The notes: generated from the letters alone by a model not told the origin. A DNA stretch of 64,000 nt from Micromonospora violae (GCF_004217135.1 NZ_SHKK01000001.1:5642001-5706000), one strand, 5' to 3'. Numbered from the stretch's first letter, positions 37,648-47,408 are shown. Translations and numbers: made by a program.

Positions 37648-40521
37648 ATGAGCGACGAGGATCTGTGGCGGGTGCTGCGCGGCGTCACCGACATGCCGTA
37701 CGGGGCGGGGCAGATCGCCGCGCTGGAGCAGCTGCTGCGCAGGGTGGACGCCTCCGACGACAGGCACCTCGCGTTCGTCACCCGGATGCAGGCCACCACC
37801 GGCTACATCTACGGCGGTGAGCCGGCGAAGTCCTTCGTGACCTTCTCCTGGTGCCTCTCCGAGTTCGACCGGGACCCGCAGCCCTACCATCAGCGCCACC
37901 TGCACCACCTGCTGTGGCACTTCAAGTACATGGTGTCCGGCCTGTTGAAGTTTCCCGAGGTGCCGCTGGACCGCACGTACGCGGTGCTCGACGACATGGA
38001 GCGGCGCTACCGGGCCGGCGGGCACAGCCTGCAGACCGTGCACAAGCACCGGTTCCGGGTTGCCAAGCACGTGGGTGACGTCGAAGCCGCCGCGCACTGG
38101 TACCGGCTCTGGCAGACCACCCCACGCGACGAACTGTCCGACTGCGCCGGCTGTGATCCGACGAGCCAGGTGGGCTACCTCGCCGACACCGGGCGGGACG
38201 CCGAGGCGGTGGCGCTGGCCGAGCCGGTGCTCGCCGGTCGCCTCACCTGCACCGAGCAGCCGCAGGCGATCCTCACCGCGCTGCTCCTGCCGTACCTGCG
38301 CACCGGCCGGGCCGAGGAGGCGCGGGACGCGCACCGGGAGGCGTACCGCCGGCTGCGGGGCAACCTCGCCGACCTGTGGGACATCGGGGACCACATCGAG
38401 TTCTGCACGCTGACCGGCAACGAGGCGCGGGCCGTCGAGCTGGTCGAGCGGCACCTGGACTGGCTGGACCGGCCGCCGTCGCCGGCCGCCGCCATGCACT
38501 TCGCGGCGGCCGCCGCGGCAGCGCTGCGCCAGGCCGGCGAGTCGACTCTCTATCGTCGGGCGGCGGAGGGCCGGCCGGCGGCCGAGGTGGCGGCGGCGTC
38601 GTTGGCGGACGAGTTGACGGAGACCGCTACCGCTCTGGCCGCCCGCTTCGACGCGCGTAACGGCACCACCCACCAGTCGGAGCGGATCGGCCGCCGGTTG
38701 GCGGTGCAGGCGAGCGGGGAGCACGTGCCGTTGTCGGCGAGCGTGCGCCGCCGGGCGACCCGCCCGACCCGTCCGGCCGGGGACGAGCCGGTCGTCGAGC
38801 CGGGCCGGGCCCCGCGAGTGCGAGTCGACCCGCGTGAACGACCCACCGTGACGATGCCGGCCGACGCCAGCCCGGACGACCTGCTGGACCTCGCCGAGCA
38901 GAGCTGGGGCCGGCACGACCGGGCCACCTTCCGGGCGGCGCTGACCGCCTTCGACGACCGGTTCGCCTCCGCCGAGCTGCCCGCCCGCACGTCCGCACAC
39001 CGGCTGGCGCTGCGCGCGGCGGAGCGCGGCGACGAGGACGACATCGGTGGTGCGATCAAGCTGGGTCGGGCGGCGCTTGAGCTGTACCGGGAGGCGGGCG
39101 AGGAGGTAGCCGCCCAGACGGTCGCCGGGCGGCTCGGCGTGCTGTTGACCCGGTCCGACGAGGACAGCGAGGAAGGGCTGCTGCTGGTCCGCGAGGCGGC
39201 CGAGGTGCTGGACCGGCTCGGCGATGCTCGGCAGCGGGCGGCCGGACACGACCGGGTGGCGTTGGCGCTGCTGCACCGCGAGCGGTGGGCGGACGCCCTC
39301 GCCGCGCTCGACCGGATACCGGCCGACGCGGGCGGCGATCGGCACCTGGCGGCCCGGGTCGCGCTGCACCGAGGGCACCTGTTGGAGCAGCTGAACCGGT
39401 TCGAAGAGGCCCGCGTCGCCGTCGACGAGGCTCGCCGGATCGGCCGGGAGCTGGGCGTCGGCGAGGTGGTCACGGGCGCCTGCCTGGCGTACGCGCGGCT
39501 GGTCGACGATCCGGCGGATGCCGTGGCCGCCTGCGACGAGGCGTTGGAGTGGGCACCGGCGGACGCGGAACTGCCGGTCCGGGTCGCCCGCGCCCGGGCG
39601 TTGCTGTCGGCCGGACAGGCCGTCGACGCCGTGGACGACTTCGTCGAGGCGGTGACGCTGTGCGTGGAGCGGGGCGCCGAGGGGGACGCGTTCCTGCGGT
39701 GGGAGCTGGCGAACGCGTACCGGGTGGTGGGCCGGCTCGCCGAAGCCGCCGAGGTCGCCGAGGAGGCGGTGCTCGGCCTGGACCGGCTGGGCGCCCAGGC
39801 GGAGGCCGACCGTTGCCGGCATCTGCTGGCCGGGGTCTACGCGGGGCTCGGCGAGATCGACCCGGCGTTGGCCCTGCTGGAGCAGTTGGCAAGCAACCTG
39901 GATGGACCGGACAACCTCCCGCACCGGGCACAGGTGCTGGAGGAGGCGGGCGGCGTCCTCTATGACGCCGACCGGGACGCGGCGGCGGGCGAGCGGTTCG
40001 CCGCCGCGGCTGAGGCGTACCGGCTCGGCGACCTGCCGCTGGACGAACTGCGCGCCCGCCGGCGGGAGGTTTACGCCTGGTTCTGGGCCGAGGACCGGGA
40101 CGCGGCGTTGCGCGCCGTCGAGGTGATGGACGGGTTGGCGGCGAAGTTGGCCGGGCAGGCCGAACCGGCGGTGACGTACGAGCTGGCGATGGCGGCCGAG
40201 GCCGGGGCGCGGGTGCTCACCGGGGAGAACCGGCTGGACGAGGCGTTGGGCCGGCTTACCGGGGTGCCGGACCGGTTGCGGTCGATCGAGGCGTTCGGTG
40301 AGGCCGCCCAGGTGGAGATCCTCGTCGGTGAGCTGCTGCTGTACCTGGAACGGCCGGCCGAGGCGGAGCCGCTGCTGCGCCGCGTACTCGGTGGGTTGCC
40401 GGCCGGCTCGCGGCAGGTCCGCCAGACGGCCTGGCTGCTGGTTCGGGTGCTGAACCTGCTCGATCGGCCAGCGGAGGCGGCTGCACTGCGCGTGGAGCAC
40501 AACCTGGACGAGGACGACTGA
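37648..40521 (+). CDS. Large tetratricopeptide-repeat protein paired with HSP90
   Basis: 957 residues starting 2 bp after the HSP90 stop; GGGAG lies 5 bp before the ATG, and a GTG overlapping the stop (37642) is an alternative start. Residues 1-340 are a helical module with TPR-like repeats (RHLAFVTRMQATTGYIYGGE, PAKSFVTFSWCLSEFD). A linker rich in Arg/Pro/Val (residues about 360-410) follows, then a long TPR array to the C terminus (repeats such as AVDEARRIGRELGVGEVVTG and LAEAAEVAEEAVLGLDRLGA). No enzymatic motif. It would serve as scaffold or co-chaperone to the HSP90 protein. A strong terminator follows. Confidence 0.82.
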   Translation: MSDEDLWRVLRGVTDMPYGAGQIAALEQLLRRVDASDDRHLAFVTRMQATTGYIYGGEPAKSFVTFSWCLSEFDRDPQPYHQRHLHHLLWHFKYMVSGLLKFPEVPLDRTYAVLDDMERRYRAGGHSLQTVHKHRFRVAKHVGDVEAAAHWYRLWQTTPRDELSDCAGCDPTSQVGYLADTGRDAEAVALAEPVLAGRLTCTEQPQAILTALLLPYLRTGRAEEARDAHREAYRRLRGNLADLWDIGDHIEFCTLTGNEARAVELVERHLDWLDRPPSPAAAMHFAAAAAAALRQAGESTLYRRAAEGRPAAEVAAASLADELTETATALAARFDARNGTTHQSERIGRRLAVQASGEHVPLSASVRRRATRPTRPAGDEPVVEPGRAPRVRVDPRERPTVTMPADASPDDLLDLAEQSWGRHDRATFRAALTAFDDRFASAELPARTSAHRLALRAAERGDEDDIGGAIKLGRAALELYREAGEEVAAQTVAGRLGVLLTRSDEDSEEGLLLVREAAEVLDRLGDARQRAAGHDRVALALLHRERWADALAALDRIPADAGGDRHLAARVALHRGHLLEQLNRFEEARVAVDEARRIGRELGVGEVVTGACLAYARLVDDPADAVAACDEALEWAPADAELPVRVARARALLSAGQAVDAVDDFVEAVTLCVERGAEGDAFLRWELANAYRVVGRLAEAAEVAEEAVLGLDRLGAQAEADRCRHLLAGVYAGLGEIDPALALLEQLASNLDGPDNLPHRAQVLEEAGGVLYDADRDAAAGERFAAAAEAYRLGDLPLDELRARRREVYAWFWAEDRDAALRAVEVMDGLAAKLAGQAEPAVTYELAMAAEAGARVLTGENRLDEALGRLTGVPDRLRSIEAFGEAAQVEILVGELLLYLERPAEAEPLLRRVLGGLPAGSRQVRQTAWLLVRVLNLLDRPAEAAALRVEHNLDEDD

Positions 40522-40528
40522 CCGTCGC

Positions 40529-40559
40529 GGGCCGCCCCTGACCTGGTCAGGGGCGGCCC
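40529..40559 (+). terminator. Terminator of the HSP90-TPR operon
   Basis: GGGCCGCCCCTGACC (40529-40543) and GGTCAGGGGCGGCCC (40545-40559) are perfect 15-bp complements separated by one base; in RNA the apical few pairs open to form the loop. Confidence 0.85.
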
Positions 40560-40611
40560 AGCTCGGCGGCGGACGGAACTGACCGGTAACCATCGCGGGC
40601 TGCACGCGGTC

Positions 40612-40617
40612 TAGGCT
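40612..40617 (+). promoter_or_regulatory. -10 element of the catabolic tetR (leaderless)
   Basis: TAGGCT followed by TGACTG and the GTG start at 40624; the same hexamer and spacing precede proS on the other strand. No clear -35. Confidence 0.5.
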
Positions 40618-40623
40618 TGACTG

Positions 40624-41223
40624 GTGACGGTGGAGCAGCAGGCACGGGGTGCGGCGGGTGCGGGCCGGCGCAGGTCCCGCAAGGACGAGATCCTGGAGAT
40701 CGCGGTAGGTCTGTTCGCGGCGCGCGGCTACCACGGCGTGTCGATGGACGACATCGGCGCGGCCGCCGGGGTGACCGGTCCGGCTCTCTACCACCACTTC
40801 GCCGGCAAGGAGGCCATGCTGGCCGCCGCGCTGATTCCGGTCAGTGAGGGGCTGCTGGCCGGTGGGCGGGAACGCGCCGCCGGCCGCTCGGACGACCCGC
40901 GCGGCGTGCTGGAGTCGCTGATCGACTTCCACGTCGAGTTCGCGCTGGCCAACCCGGCGGTGATCGCGTTGCACCTGCACGAGCTGGACCGCCTGCCCGA
41001 GGAGCCGCGGCGGCGGATTCGTCGCCTGCAACGGCTCTACGTCGAGGAGTGGGTGACGGTGCTCACCGCGCTGCACCCGGGCATGCCCGACGGTGAGGCG
41101 CGGGTGCTCGCGCACGCCGCGTTCGGCCTGATGAACTCGACACCGTTCCTCGGCGGTGAGGTGGACCGGCGACGCCGCGCCGAACTGCTGCGCGGCGCGA
41201 CCCTGGCCGCGCTGCTCGCCTGA
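40624..41223 (+). CDS. TetR-family regulator of the acyl-CoA catabolic cluster
   Basis: 199 residues from GTG 40624. Helix-turn-helix: RKDEILEIAVGLFAARGYHG then SMDDIGAAAGVTGPALYHHF. The C-terminal domain has the hydrophobic ligand pocket expected of the actinobacterial regulators that respond to acyl-CoA intermediates (LESLIDFHVEFALANPAVIA). It opens the cluster of biotin carboxylase, HMG-CoA lyase, carboxyltransferase and acyl-CoA dehydrogenase, and is therefore its probable repressor. A candidate target, the AACGATCGTT palindrome, lies upstream of the carboxyltransferase gene (44611). Confidence 0.88.
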   Translation: MTVEQQARGAAGAGRRRSRKDEILEIAVGLFAARGYHGVSMDDIGAAAGVTGPALYHHFAGKEAMLAAALIPVSEGLLAGGRERAAGRSDDPRGVLESLIDFHVEFALANPAVIALHLHELDRLPEEPRRRIRRLQRLYVEEWVTVLTALHPGMPDGEARVLAHAAFGLMNSTPFLGGEVDRRRRAELLRGATLAALLA

Positions 41224-41294
41224 GCGGACTCGTCAAGAGCGTGCCGGTCATGATTCCCTGACATCGTCCCACCATCCGGACGCCGGGAGGAAAC

Positions 41295-42662
41295 ATGATC
41301 GAGTCACTGCTGGTCGCCAATCGGGGCGAGATCGCACGCCGGATCATCCGGACCGCCAAGCGGCTCGGCATCCGCGCGATCGCGGTGCACTCGGAGGCCG
41401 ACGCGGATCTGCCGTTCGTCGTGGAGGCGGACGAGGCGGTCCTCATCGGCCCACCGAACCCGGCACTGAGTTACCGCAACACCGAGGCGATCCTCGCCGC
41501 CGCGAAGTCGACGGGTGCGCAGGCCATCCACCCCGGCTACGGCTTCCTGTCGGAGAACGCCGAGTTCGCCCGTACCGTCGAGGCGAGCGGCCTGATCTGG
41601 GTCGGACCGGACGCGGACGCGATCACCGCGATGGGCGACAAGATCAATGCCCGGAACCTGATGGCGGTGGCCGGTGTTCCGGTCGCGCCCGGCACCACCG
41701 AGCCGGCCGCCGACCTGGACGCGGCGGTGACGGCCGCCGCCGAGGTCGGCTACCCGGTGATGGTCAAGGCCGCCGCCGGCGGTGGCGGCATGGGCATGGG
41801 TGTGGCCATCGACGAGGCCGCGCTGCGCATCGAGTACGACAAGGTACGCGCGTTCGCCGAGCGGATGTTCGGCGACGGTTCGGTGTTGATCGAGCGGTAC
41901 TTTCCTCGGGTGCGGCACGTCGAGGTGCAGATCCTCGGCCTGGCCGATGGCCGGGTGGTGGCGCTCGGTGAGCGGGAGTGCTCGGTGCAGCGGCGCAACC
42001 AGAAACTGGTCGAGGAGTCGCCGTCGCCGGCGGTCTCGCCGGAGCTGCGCTCCCGTCTCCTGGCCGCGGCGGTCCGCGCCGGTGAGGCGGTCGGCTATCG
42101 CAACGCCGGCACGGTGGAGTGCCTTTTGGTCCCGCGTCAGCAGGACGCCAAGGGTGACGTCCCCGGCTCCGAGGACTTCTTCTTCCTGGAGATGAACACG
42201 CGGTTGCAGGTGGAGCATCCGGTGACCGAGTACGTGTACGGCGTCGACCTGGTGGAGGAGCAGCTACGGGTGGCCTCCGGGCTGGCTCCGACGTTCGACC
42301 CGGACGCGCTGACCCCGCGTGGCCACGCCATCGAGATGCGGATCAACGCGGAGGACCCGAAGCGGTTCCTGCCCGGCCCCGGGGTGATCAAGACGTGGGT
42401 GGAGCCGACGGGCGAGGGTGTCCGGGTGGACTCCGGCTACACCGAGGGCAACACGGTCACCCCGTTCTACGACAGCCTGCTCGCCAAGCTGATCGTCAGC
42501 GGCGCGACCCGCGACGAGGTGCTCGAACGCGCTCGGGATGCGGTCGCCGCCTTCCAGATCGCCGGCCCGAAGAACAACGTCCCCTTCTTCGCCGAGCTGT
42601 TGGAGAACGAGGAGTTCCGCTCCGGCGCCTACGACACGGGCATCGTCTCCCGGATGCGCTGA
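41295..42662 (+). CDS. Acyl-CoA carboxylase, biotin carboxylase subunit without carrier domain
   Basis: 455 residues, GGAGG ribosome site. Catalyses ATP-dependent carboxylation of biotin on a carrier protein. Complete BC domain: LLVANRGEIARRIIRTAKRL, ATP-grasp glycine loop KAAAGGGGMGMGV, HVEVQILGLADG, and EMNTRLQVEHPVTE at the active site, ending GIVSRMR. Homologues at this position in leucine-catabolism clusters usually continue into a linker and a biotinyl-carrier domain with an AMKM motif (about 590-670 residues). Here the gene stops after BC and no AMKM is encoded anywhere in the window, so the carrier must be supplied elsewhere or has been lost. Confidence 0.9.
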   Translation: MIESLLVANRGEIARRIIRTAKRLGIRAIAVHSEADADLPFVVEADEAVLIGPPNPALSYRNTEAILAAAKSTGAQAIHPGYGFLSENAEFARTVEASGLIWVGPDADAITAMGDKINARNLMAVAGVPVAPGTTEPAADLDAAVTAAAEVGYPVMVKAAAGGGGMGMGVAIDEAALRIEYDKVRAFAERMFGDGSVLIERYFPRVRHVEVQILGLADGRVVALGERECSVQRRNQKLVEESPSPAVSPELRSRLLAAAVRAGEAVGYRNAGTVECLLVPRQQDAKGDVPGSEDFFFLEMNTRLQVEHPVTEYVYGVDLVEEQLRVASGLAPTFDPDALTPRGHAIEMRINAEDPKRFLPGPGVIKTWVEPTGEGVRVDSGYTEGNTVTPFYDSLLAKLIVSGATRDEVLERARDAVAAFQIAGPKNNVPFFAELLENEEFRSGAYDTGIVSRMR

Positions 42663-42706
42663 CCGGCCAGACCGCCGCTCCGGCGTCCCGCCGCCCCGTC
42701 GGCCTG

Positions 42707-42788
42707 GCGGCCCCGCGGCCTGGTGGCCCGGCGGCCCCGCGGCCTGGTGATCCGGCGGCCCGCCGCCCCGGCGGCCCCGCGGTCTGGC
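42707..42788 (+). repeat. GC-rich tandem repeat after the biotin carboxylase gene
   Basis: A 24-bp unit beginning GCGGCCCCGCGGCCTGGTG is present almost perfectly twice (42707-42730 and 42731-42754), then as a shortened copy (42755-42770) and a fourth degenerate one (from 42771). It begins 45 bp after the carboxylase stop. Probably arose by slippage. Confidence 0.7.
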
Positions 42789-42808
42789 AAGGCAGACTGG
42801 TTCACCCG

Positions 42809-42893
42809 CCCTTTGCTCTGCTGCCCTATATGCGCCAGCGGTCGTCTGGATGACGGACAGTGACTGGTGCATATTCGGCAGCAGAGCAAAGGG
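42809..42893. repeat. 85-bp inverted-repeat element between BC and HMG-CoA lyase genes
   Basis: CCCTTTGCTCTGCTGCC (42809-42825) is perfectly complementary to GGCAGCAGAGCAAAGGG (42877-42893). Pairing resumes inside (ATATGC with GCATAT, CCAG with CTGG), leaving an asymmetric central loop. The AT-richer arms stand out from the surrounding GC-rich DNA. It could be a small MITE-like or palindromic element, or a terminator. No flanking direct repeat is obvious. Confidence 0.65.
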
Positions 42894-42935
42894 GCCGACA
42901 CCCTGTCCCGATCCGACGTCACAGTGAGGTGACTG

Positions 42936-43856
42936 ATGAGCCAACTGCCAGATTTCGTCTCGATTCGCGAGGTCGGGCCACGGGACGGGTTGCAGAACGA
43001 GGACCCGATCCCGACCGACGCCAAGGTGCGGCTGCTCGACGCCCTCTCCGGCACCGGCGTACGGCGAATCGAGGCGGTGTCGTTCGTACACCCCAGGGCG
43101 ATCCCGCAGATGGCCGACGCCGACGAGGTGTGGCGACGCGCGGCGCACGCCGACGGGGTGCGGTACTCCGCGCTGGTGCCGAACACCCGGGGCGCCCAGC
43201 GGGCCCTCGCGGCCGGGTTCACCGAGATCGAGGTGGTGGTCTCGGCCAGCGACACGCACAACCGGCGCAACGTCAACCGGTCCACCGACGAGTCGTTGGA
43301 CGACATCGCCGAGCTGATCGACCTGCTGCACGGCGCTTCGGCGCGGGTCGAGGTGATCGTGGCGACGAGCTTCGGCTGCCCGTACGAGGGGGACATCGAC
43401 CCGCAGCGGGTGGCCGGGATCGTGGACCGGGTCGTCCGCGACGGCGCGGATCGGGTGGCGTTCGGCGACACCACCGGCATGGGCACGCCGCGCCGGGTCC
43501 GCGAACTGCTGACCGCGGTACGCGACCGCAACGCGCACGTGCCGGTCCTGCTGCACTTCCACAACACCCGGGGTACGGCGTTGGCCAACCTGTTGACCGC
43601 GCTGGAGCTGGGGGTGACGGAGTTCGACGCCAGCGTCGGTGGGCTGGGTGGCTGCCCGTACGCGCCGGGGGCGAGCGGTAACCTGGCCACCGAGGAGGCC
43701 GTGCACATGTTGCACGACATGGGCATCGACACGGGCATCGACCTTGCGGCCCTCATCGAGGTGGCGGAGTTGGCCGAGGAATTGCTCGGCAAGAAGCTGC
43801 CGTCGGGTGTGTTGCGGGCAGGCCCGCGTACCCGGCTGACGCCGCTGCCGAGCTGA
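42936..43856 (+). CDS. Hydroxymethylglutaryl-CoA lyase
   Basis: 306 residues; cleaves HMG-CoA to acetyl-CoA and acetoacetate, the final step of leucine degradation. The TIM-barrel motifs are clear: REVGPRDGLQNEDPIPTDAK (metal and substrate binding), FGDTTGMGTP, HFHNTRGTALAN (metal-binding His-x-His), and the Cys-containing loop GGLGGCPYAPGASGN. GTGAGGTGACTG precedes the ATG as ribosome site. With the upstream BC and the downstream carboxyltransferase and acyl-CoA dehydrogenase it defines a leucine/isovalerate pathway. A strong terminator separates it from the convergent snapalysin gene. Confidence 0.95.
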   Translation: MSQLPDFVSIREVGPRDGLQNEDPIPTDAKVRLLDALSGTGVRRIEAVSFVHPRAIPQMADADEVWRRAAHADGVRYSALVPNTRGAQRALAAGFTEIEVVVSASDTHNRRNVNRSTDESLDDIAELIDLLHGASARVEVIVATSFGCPYEGDIDPQRVAGIVDRVVRDGADRVAFGDTTGMGTPRRVRELLTAVRDRNAHVPVLLHFHNTRGTALANLLTALELGVTEFDASVGGLGGCPYAPGASGNLATEEAVHMLHDMGIDTGIDLAALIEVAELAEELLGKKLPSGVLRAGPRTRLTPLPS

Positions 43857-43872
43857 GCGTTCGGGGACGACG

Positions 43873-43900
43873 AAGGGGCCGGCGCGTGCGCCGGCCCCTT
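43873..43900. terminator. Bidirectional terminator between HMG-CoA lyase and snapalysin genes
   Basis: AAGGGGCCGGCGC (43873-43885) and GCGCCGGCCCCTT (43888-43900), 13-bp perfect arms with a 2-nt centre, giving A-rich and T-rich ends on each strand. Confidence 0.9.
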
Positions 43901-43916
43901 CCATCTGCCAGGTCGA

Positions 43917-44477
43917 TCAGCCCACCGGGGTGAGCACGCTCGGCCAGCTGTCGCGGAAGATGTCCGCGCTGCGGTCGGTGGCGCTGAACGTGCCGGCGAA
44001 GAGGTTGCTGACCCGGTTCGCCTCGGCGCTGCTCGGGTACGGGTTGGTGCAGCTGGTGCCGGCGCTGCCGCCGGACATCAGCAGCGAGCAGTTCCCGTTG
44101 TAGTTGTCCGGGAGGCCGAGGATGTGCCCGATCTCGTGCGTCATGATCCGCAGCACGCTGTACTGGGCGGCCTGCTGGGTGTCGATGTAGACCCGGCCGT
44201 TGCCGAGGCTGGTCCGGACGGCGTACGAGCCGCCGCCGGTGATCCGGTAGATCCGCAGGTTCGAGCCGCAGTTCGCCGAGAGCGTCAGGTTGACGGTGGC
44301 GTTGTTCCAGATCGTGGCGGCCTGGTTGGCGACGCTGGCGTAGCTGCCCGCCTGGCTGGTGTTGTAGCAGATGGTCATTGCGGCGGACGCGGGCGCGGGG
44401 TTGGCGACCGTGACGCCGACGGTGGCGAGTGCCGTCGCGAGGAACGCGACCGCGAGCCGATTGAGTCGTGAGGTCAT
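43917..44477 (-). CDS. Snapalysin-family secreted metalloprotease
   Basis: 186 residues from the ATG at 44477 (MTSRLNRLAVAFLATALATV), a signal peptide cleaved near residue 32 (APASA). The mature enzyme carries HEIGHILGLPD, the HExxHxxGxxD zinc motif of snapalysins (His114, Glu115, His118, Asp124), and Cys residues for one or two disulfides. Snapalysins are small extracellular milk-clotting proteases typical of Streptomyces and relatives. The divergent LysR regulator that accompanies Streptomyces snpA is absent here. The gene lies opposite to, and in the middle of, the acyl-CoA catabolic cluster. Confidence 0.93.
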   Translation of the reverse strand: MTSRLNRLAVAFLATALATVGVTVANPAPASAAMTICYNTSQAGSYASVANQAATIWNNATVNLTLSANCGSNLRIYRITGGGSYAVRTSLGNGRVYIDTQQAAQYSVLRIMTHEIGHILGLPDNYNGNCSLLMSGGSAGTSCTNPYPSSAEANRVSNLFAGTFSATDRSADIFRDSWPSVLTPVG

Positions 44478-44610
44478 CGCTGACTCCAATCCGGGAGGAG
44501 GGGTGCCAGGAGCCTAGCGACATCCATTCAAGTTATTCAATGTCTTGTTTGGCGGCGCGACTGTCTGGTTCGCTCGTAGGTCGCCGACAGCGCCGCCGAT
44601 GCGCTAGCCT

Positions 44611-44620
44611 AACGATCGTT
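44611..44620. promoter_or_regulatory. Palindrome upstream of the carboxyltransferase gene
   Basis: AACGATCGTT, perfect 10-bp palindrome, flanked by CCT and CAGG so that the dyad nearly extends further. Located 27 bp before the GTG at 44647, overlapping the likely promoter. A TetR-type operator for the regulator at 40624 is the best guess. Confidence 0.5.
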
Positions 44621-44646
44621 CAGGTCAGCAGGGCGGAGGAGTCGGC

Positions 44647-46179
44647 GTGACGCTCGACGGTGAGGCACTGGAGCAGCTGCGCAAGCGGGCCCGGTCCGGC
44701 GGCGCGGACAAGTACCACGCGGCCAACGCGGCCAAGGGCAAGCTCTTCGCCCGTGAGCGGGTAGCGCTCCTGGTCGACGAGGGCTCGTTCGTCGAGGACG
44801 GCCTCTACGCCAACGCGCTCGCCGAAGGGCTGCCCGCCGACGGCGTGGTGACCGGCACCGCCACCATCGACGGCCGGCAGGTCTGCCTGATGGCCAACGA
44901 CTCCACCGTCAAGGCCGGCAGCTGGGGTGCCCGCACCGTCGAGAAGATCATCAGGATCATCGAGCGGGCGTACGGCGCCGGTGTGCCGATGGTCTACCTG
45001 GTCGACTCGGCCGGCGCCCGGATCACCGACCAGGTCGACCTCTTCCCCGGCCGGCGGGGTGCCGGCAAGATTTTCTGGAACCAGGTTCGCGCCTCGGGCT
45101 CGATCCCGCAGGTCTGCGCGCTGTTCGGCCCGAGCGCCGCCGGTGGGGCGTACATCCCGGCGTTCTGCGACGTGGTGGCGCTGGTCGACGGCAACGCGAG
45201 CATGTATCTCGGCTCCGACCGGATGGTCGAGATGGTCACCGGTGAGAAGACCACCCTGGAGGCGATGGGTGGGGCCAAGGTGCACACCACCGAATCCGGC
45301 GTGGGCCACTTCCTCTGCAAGACCGAGGCCGACGCGCTCGACGTCGTGAAGACCTACCTGTCGTACCTGCCGGCGAACTGGACCCAGGCGCCGCCGACCG
45401 TGCCGGCGGTTCCCGCGCCCGCGAAGGCCGACCTGGCCGCGCTGGTGCCGGCCAGCGAGCGGCAGGCGTTCGACATGCGGCGGTACGTCAAGGGCCTGCT
45501 CGACGAGGGTTCGTTCTTCGAGATCCAGGCGCTCTGGGCCAAGGAGTTGACCATCGGGTTCGGCCGTCTCGACGGCCAGGTCGTCGGCGTGGTCGGCAAC
45601 AACTCGATGTTCAAGGGCGGCGTGCTCTTCGTCGACTCGGCCGACAAGGCCACCCGCTTCGTGCAGCTCTGCGACGCCTTCAACGTGCCGCTGCTGTTCC
45701 TCAGCGACGTACCCGGCTTCATGGTCGGCAGCGCGGTGGAGAAGCAGGGCATCATCCGGCACGGCGCCAAGATGATCACCGCGATCTCGGAGGCGACCGT
45801 GCCGAAGATCTGCGTGGTGGTCCGCAAGGCGTACGGCGCCGGTCTCTACGCGATGGCCGGCCCCGGGTTCGAGCCGGACGCCACGATCGCACTACCGACC
45901 GCGAAGATCGCCGTGATGGGCGCGGAGGCGGCCGTGAACGCGGTCTACGCCAACAAGATCGCCGCCATTGCGGACGAGGACGAGCGAGCCGCCTTCGTCG
46001 CCGCCAAGCGAGCCGAGTACGAGCAGGACATCGACGTCGTCCGGCTCGCCAGCGAACTGGTGGTGGACGCCATCGTCGAGCCACCTGACCTGCGCGGCGA
46101 GCTGGTCCGCCGGTTCGCGGCGGCGCGTACCAAGGATCGGCACTTCTCCCGCCGCCGGCACGGCGTCACCCCGGTCTGA
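44647..46179 (+). CDS. Acyl-CoA carboxylase, carboxyltransferase (beta) subunit
   Basis: 510 residues from GTG 44647 (ribosome site GGAGGAG). Transfers CO2 from carboxy-biotin to an acyl-CoA, probably methylcrotonyl-CoA given the neighbours. Two crotonase-like halves: the N-terminal half has DSAGARITDQVDLFPGRRGA and GPSAAGGAYIPAFCDVVALV, and the C-terminal half has FLSDVPGFMVGSAVEKQGII and VVRKAYGAGLYAMAGPGFEP, including the paired glycine oxyanion loops. The FGAGK-like RRGAGKIFWNQ segment is typical of the MCC/AccD1 branch rather than propionyl-CoA carboxylase. It is followed by the acyl-CoA dehydrogenase after 80 bp. Confidence 0.93.
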   Translation: MTLDGEALEQLRKRARSGGADKYHAANAAKGKLFARERVALLVDEGSFVEDGLYANALAEGLPADGVVTGTATIDGRQVCLMANDSTVKAGSWGARTVEKIIRIIERAYGAGVPMVYLVDSAGARITDQVDLFPGRRGAGKIFWNQVRASGSIPQVCALFGPSAAGGAYIPAFCDVVALVDGNASMYLGSDRMVEMVTGEKTTLEAMGGAKVHTTESGVGHFLCKTEADALDVVKTYLSYLPANWTQAPPTVPAVPAPAKADLAALVPASERQAFDMRRYVKGLLDEGSFFEIQALWAKELTIGFGRLDGQVVGVVGNNSMFKGGVLFVDSADKATRFVQLCDAFNVPLLFLSDVPGFMVGSAVEKQGIIRHGAKMITAISEATVPKICVVVRKAYGAGLYAMAGPGFEPDATIALPTAKIAVMGAEAAVNAVYANKIAAIADEDERAAFVAAKRAEYEQDIDVVRLASELVVDAIVEPPDLRGELVRRFAAARTKDRHFSRRRHGVTPV

Positions 46180-46259
46180 GCACCGACTCAGGCGCGCACA
46201 GCGACCCGCCTCCGGCGTCACGAGCGCCGCGCGGCGGACCGTCCTTACAGGAGGATGAG

Positions 46260-47408
<1,149 letters not shown>

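Noticed and set aside
37324..41115. 1263-codon open frame antisense to the HSP90/TPR/tetR genes
   Set aside because: It crosses a strong terminator and three well-supported plus-strand genes; composition is that of an antisense shadow.
42395..42853. Frame running from BC through the tandem repeat that might encode a missing carrier domain
   Set aside because: Its translation is Pro/Ala/Arg repeats without an AMKM or lipoyl-like fold; it is out of frame with BC.
42707..42893. Possible CRISPR-like repeat array
   Set aside because: The repeats are direct tandem copies without unique spacers, and the palindrome occurs once; no cas genes nearby.
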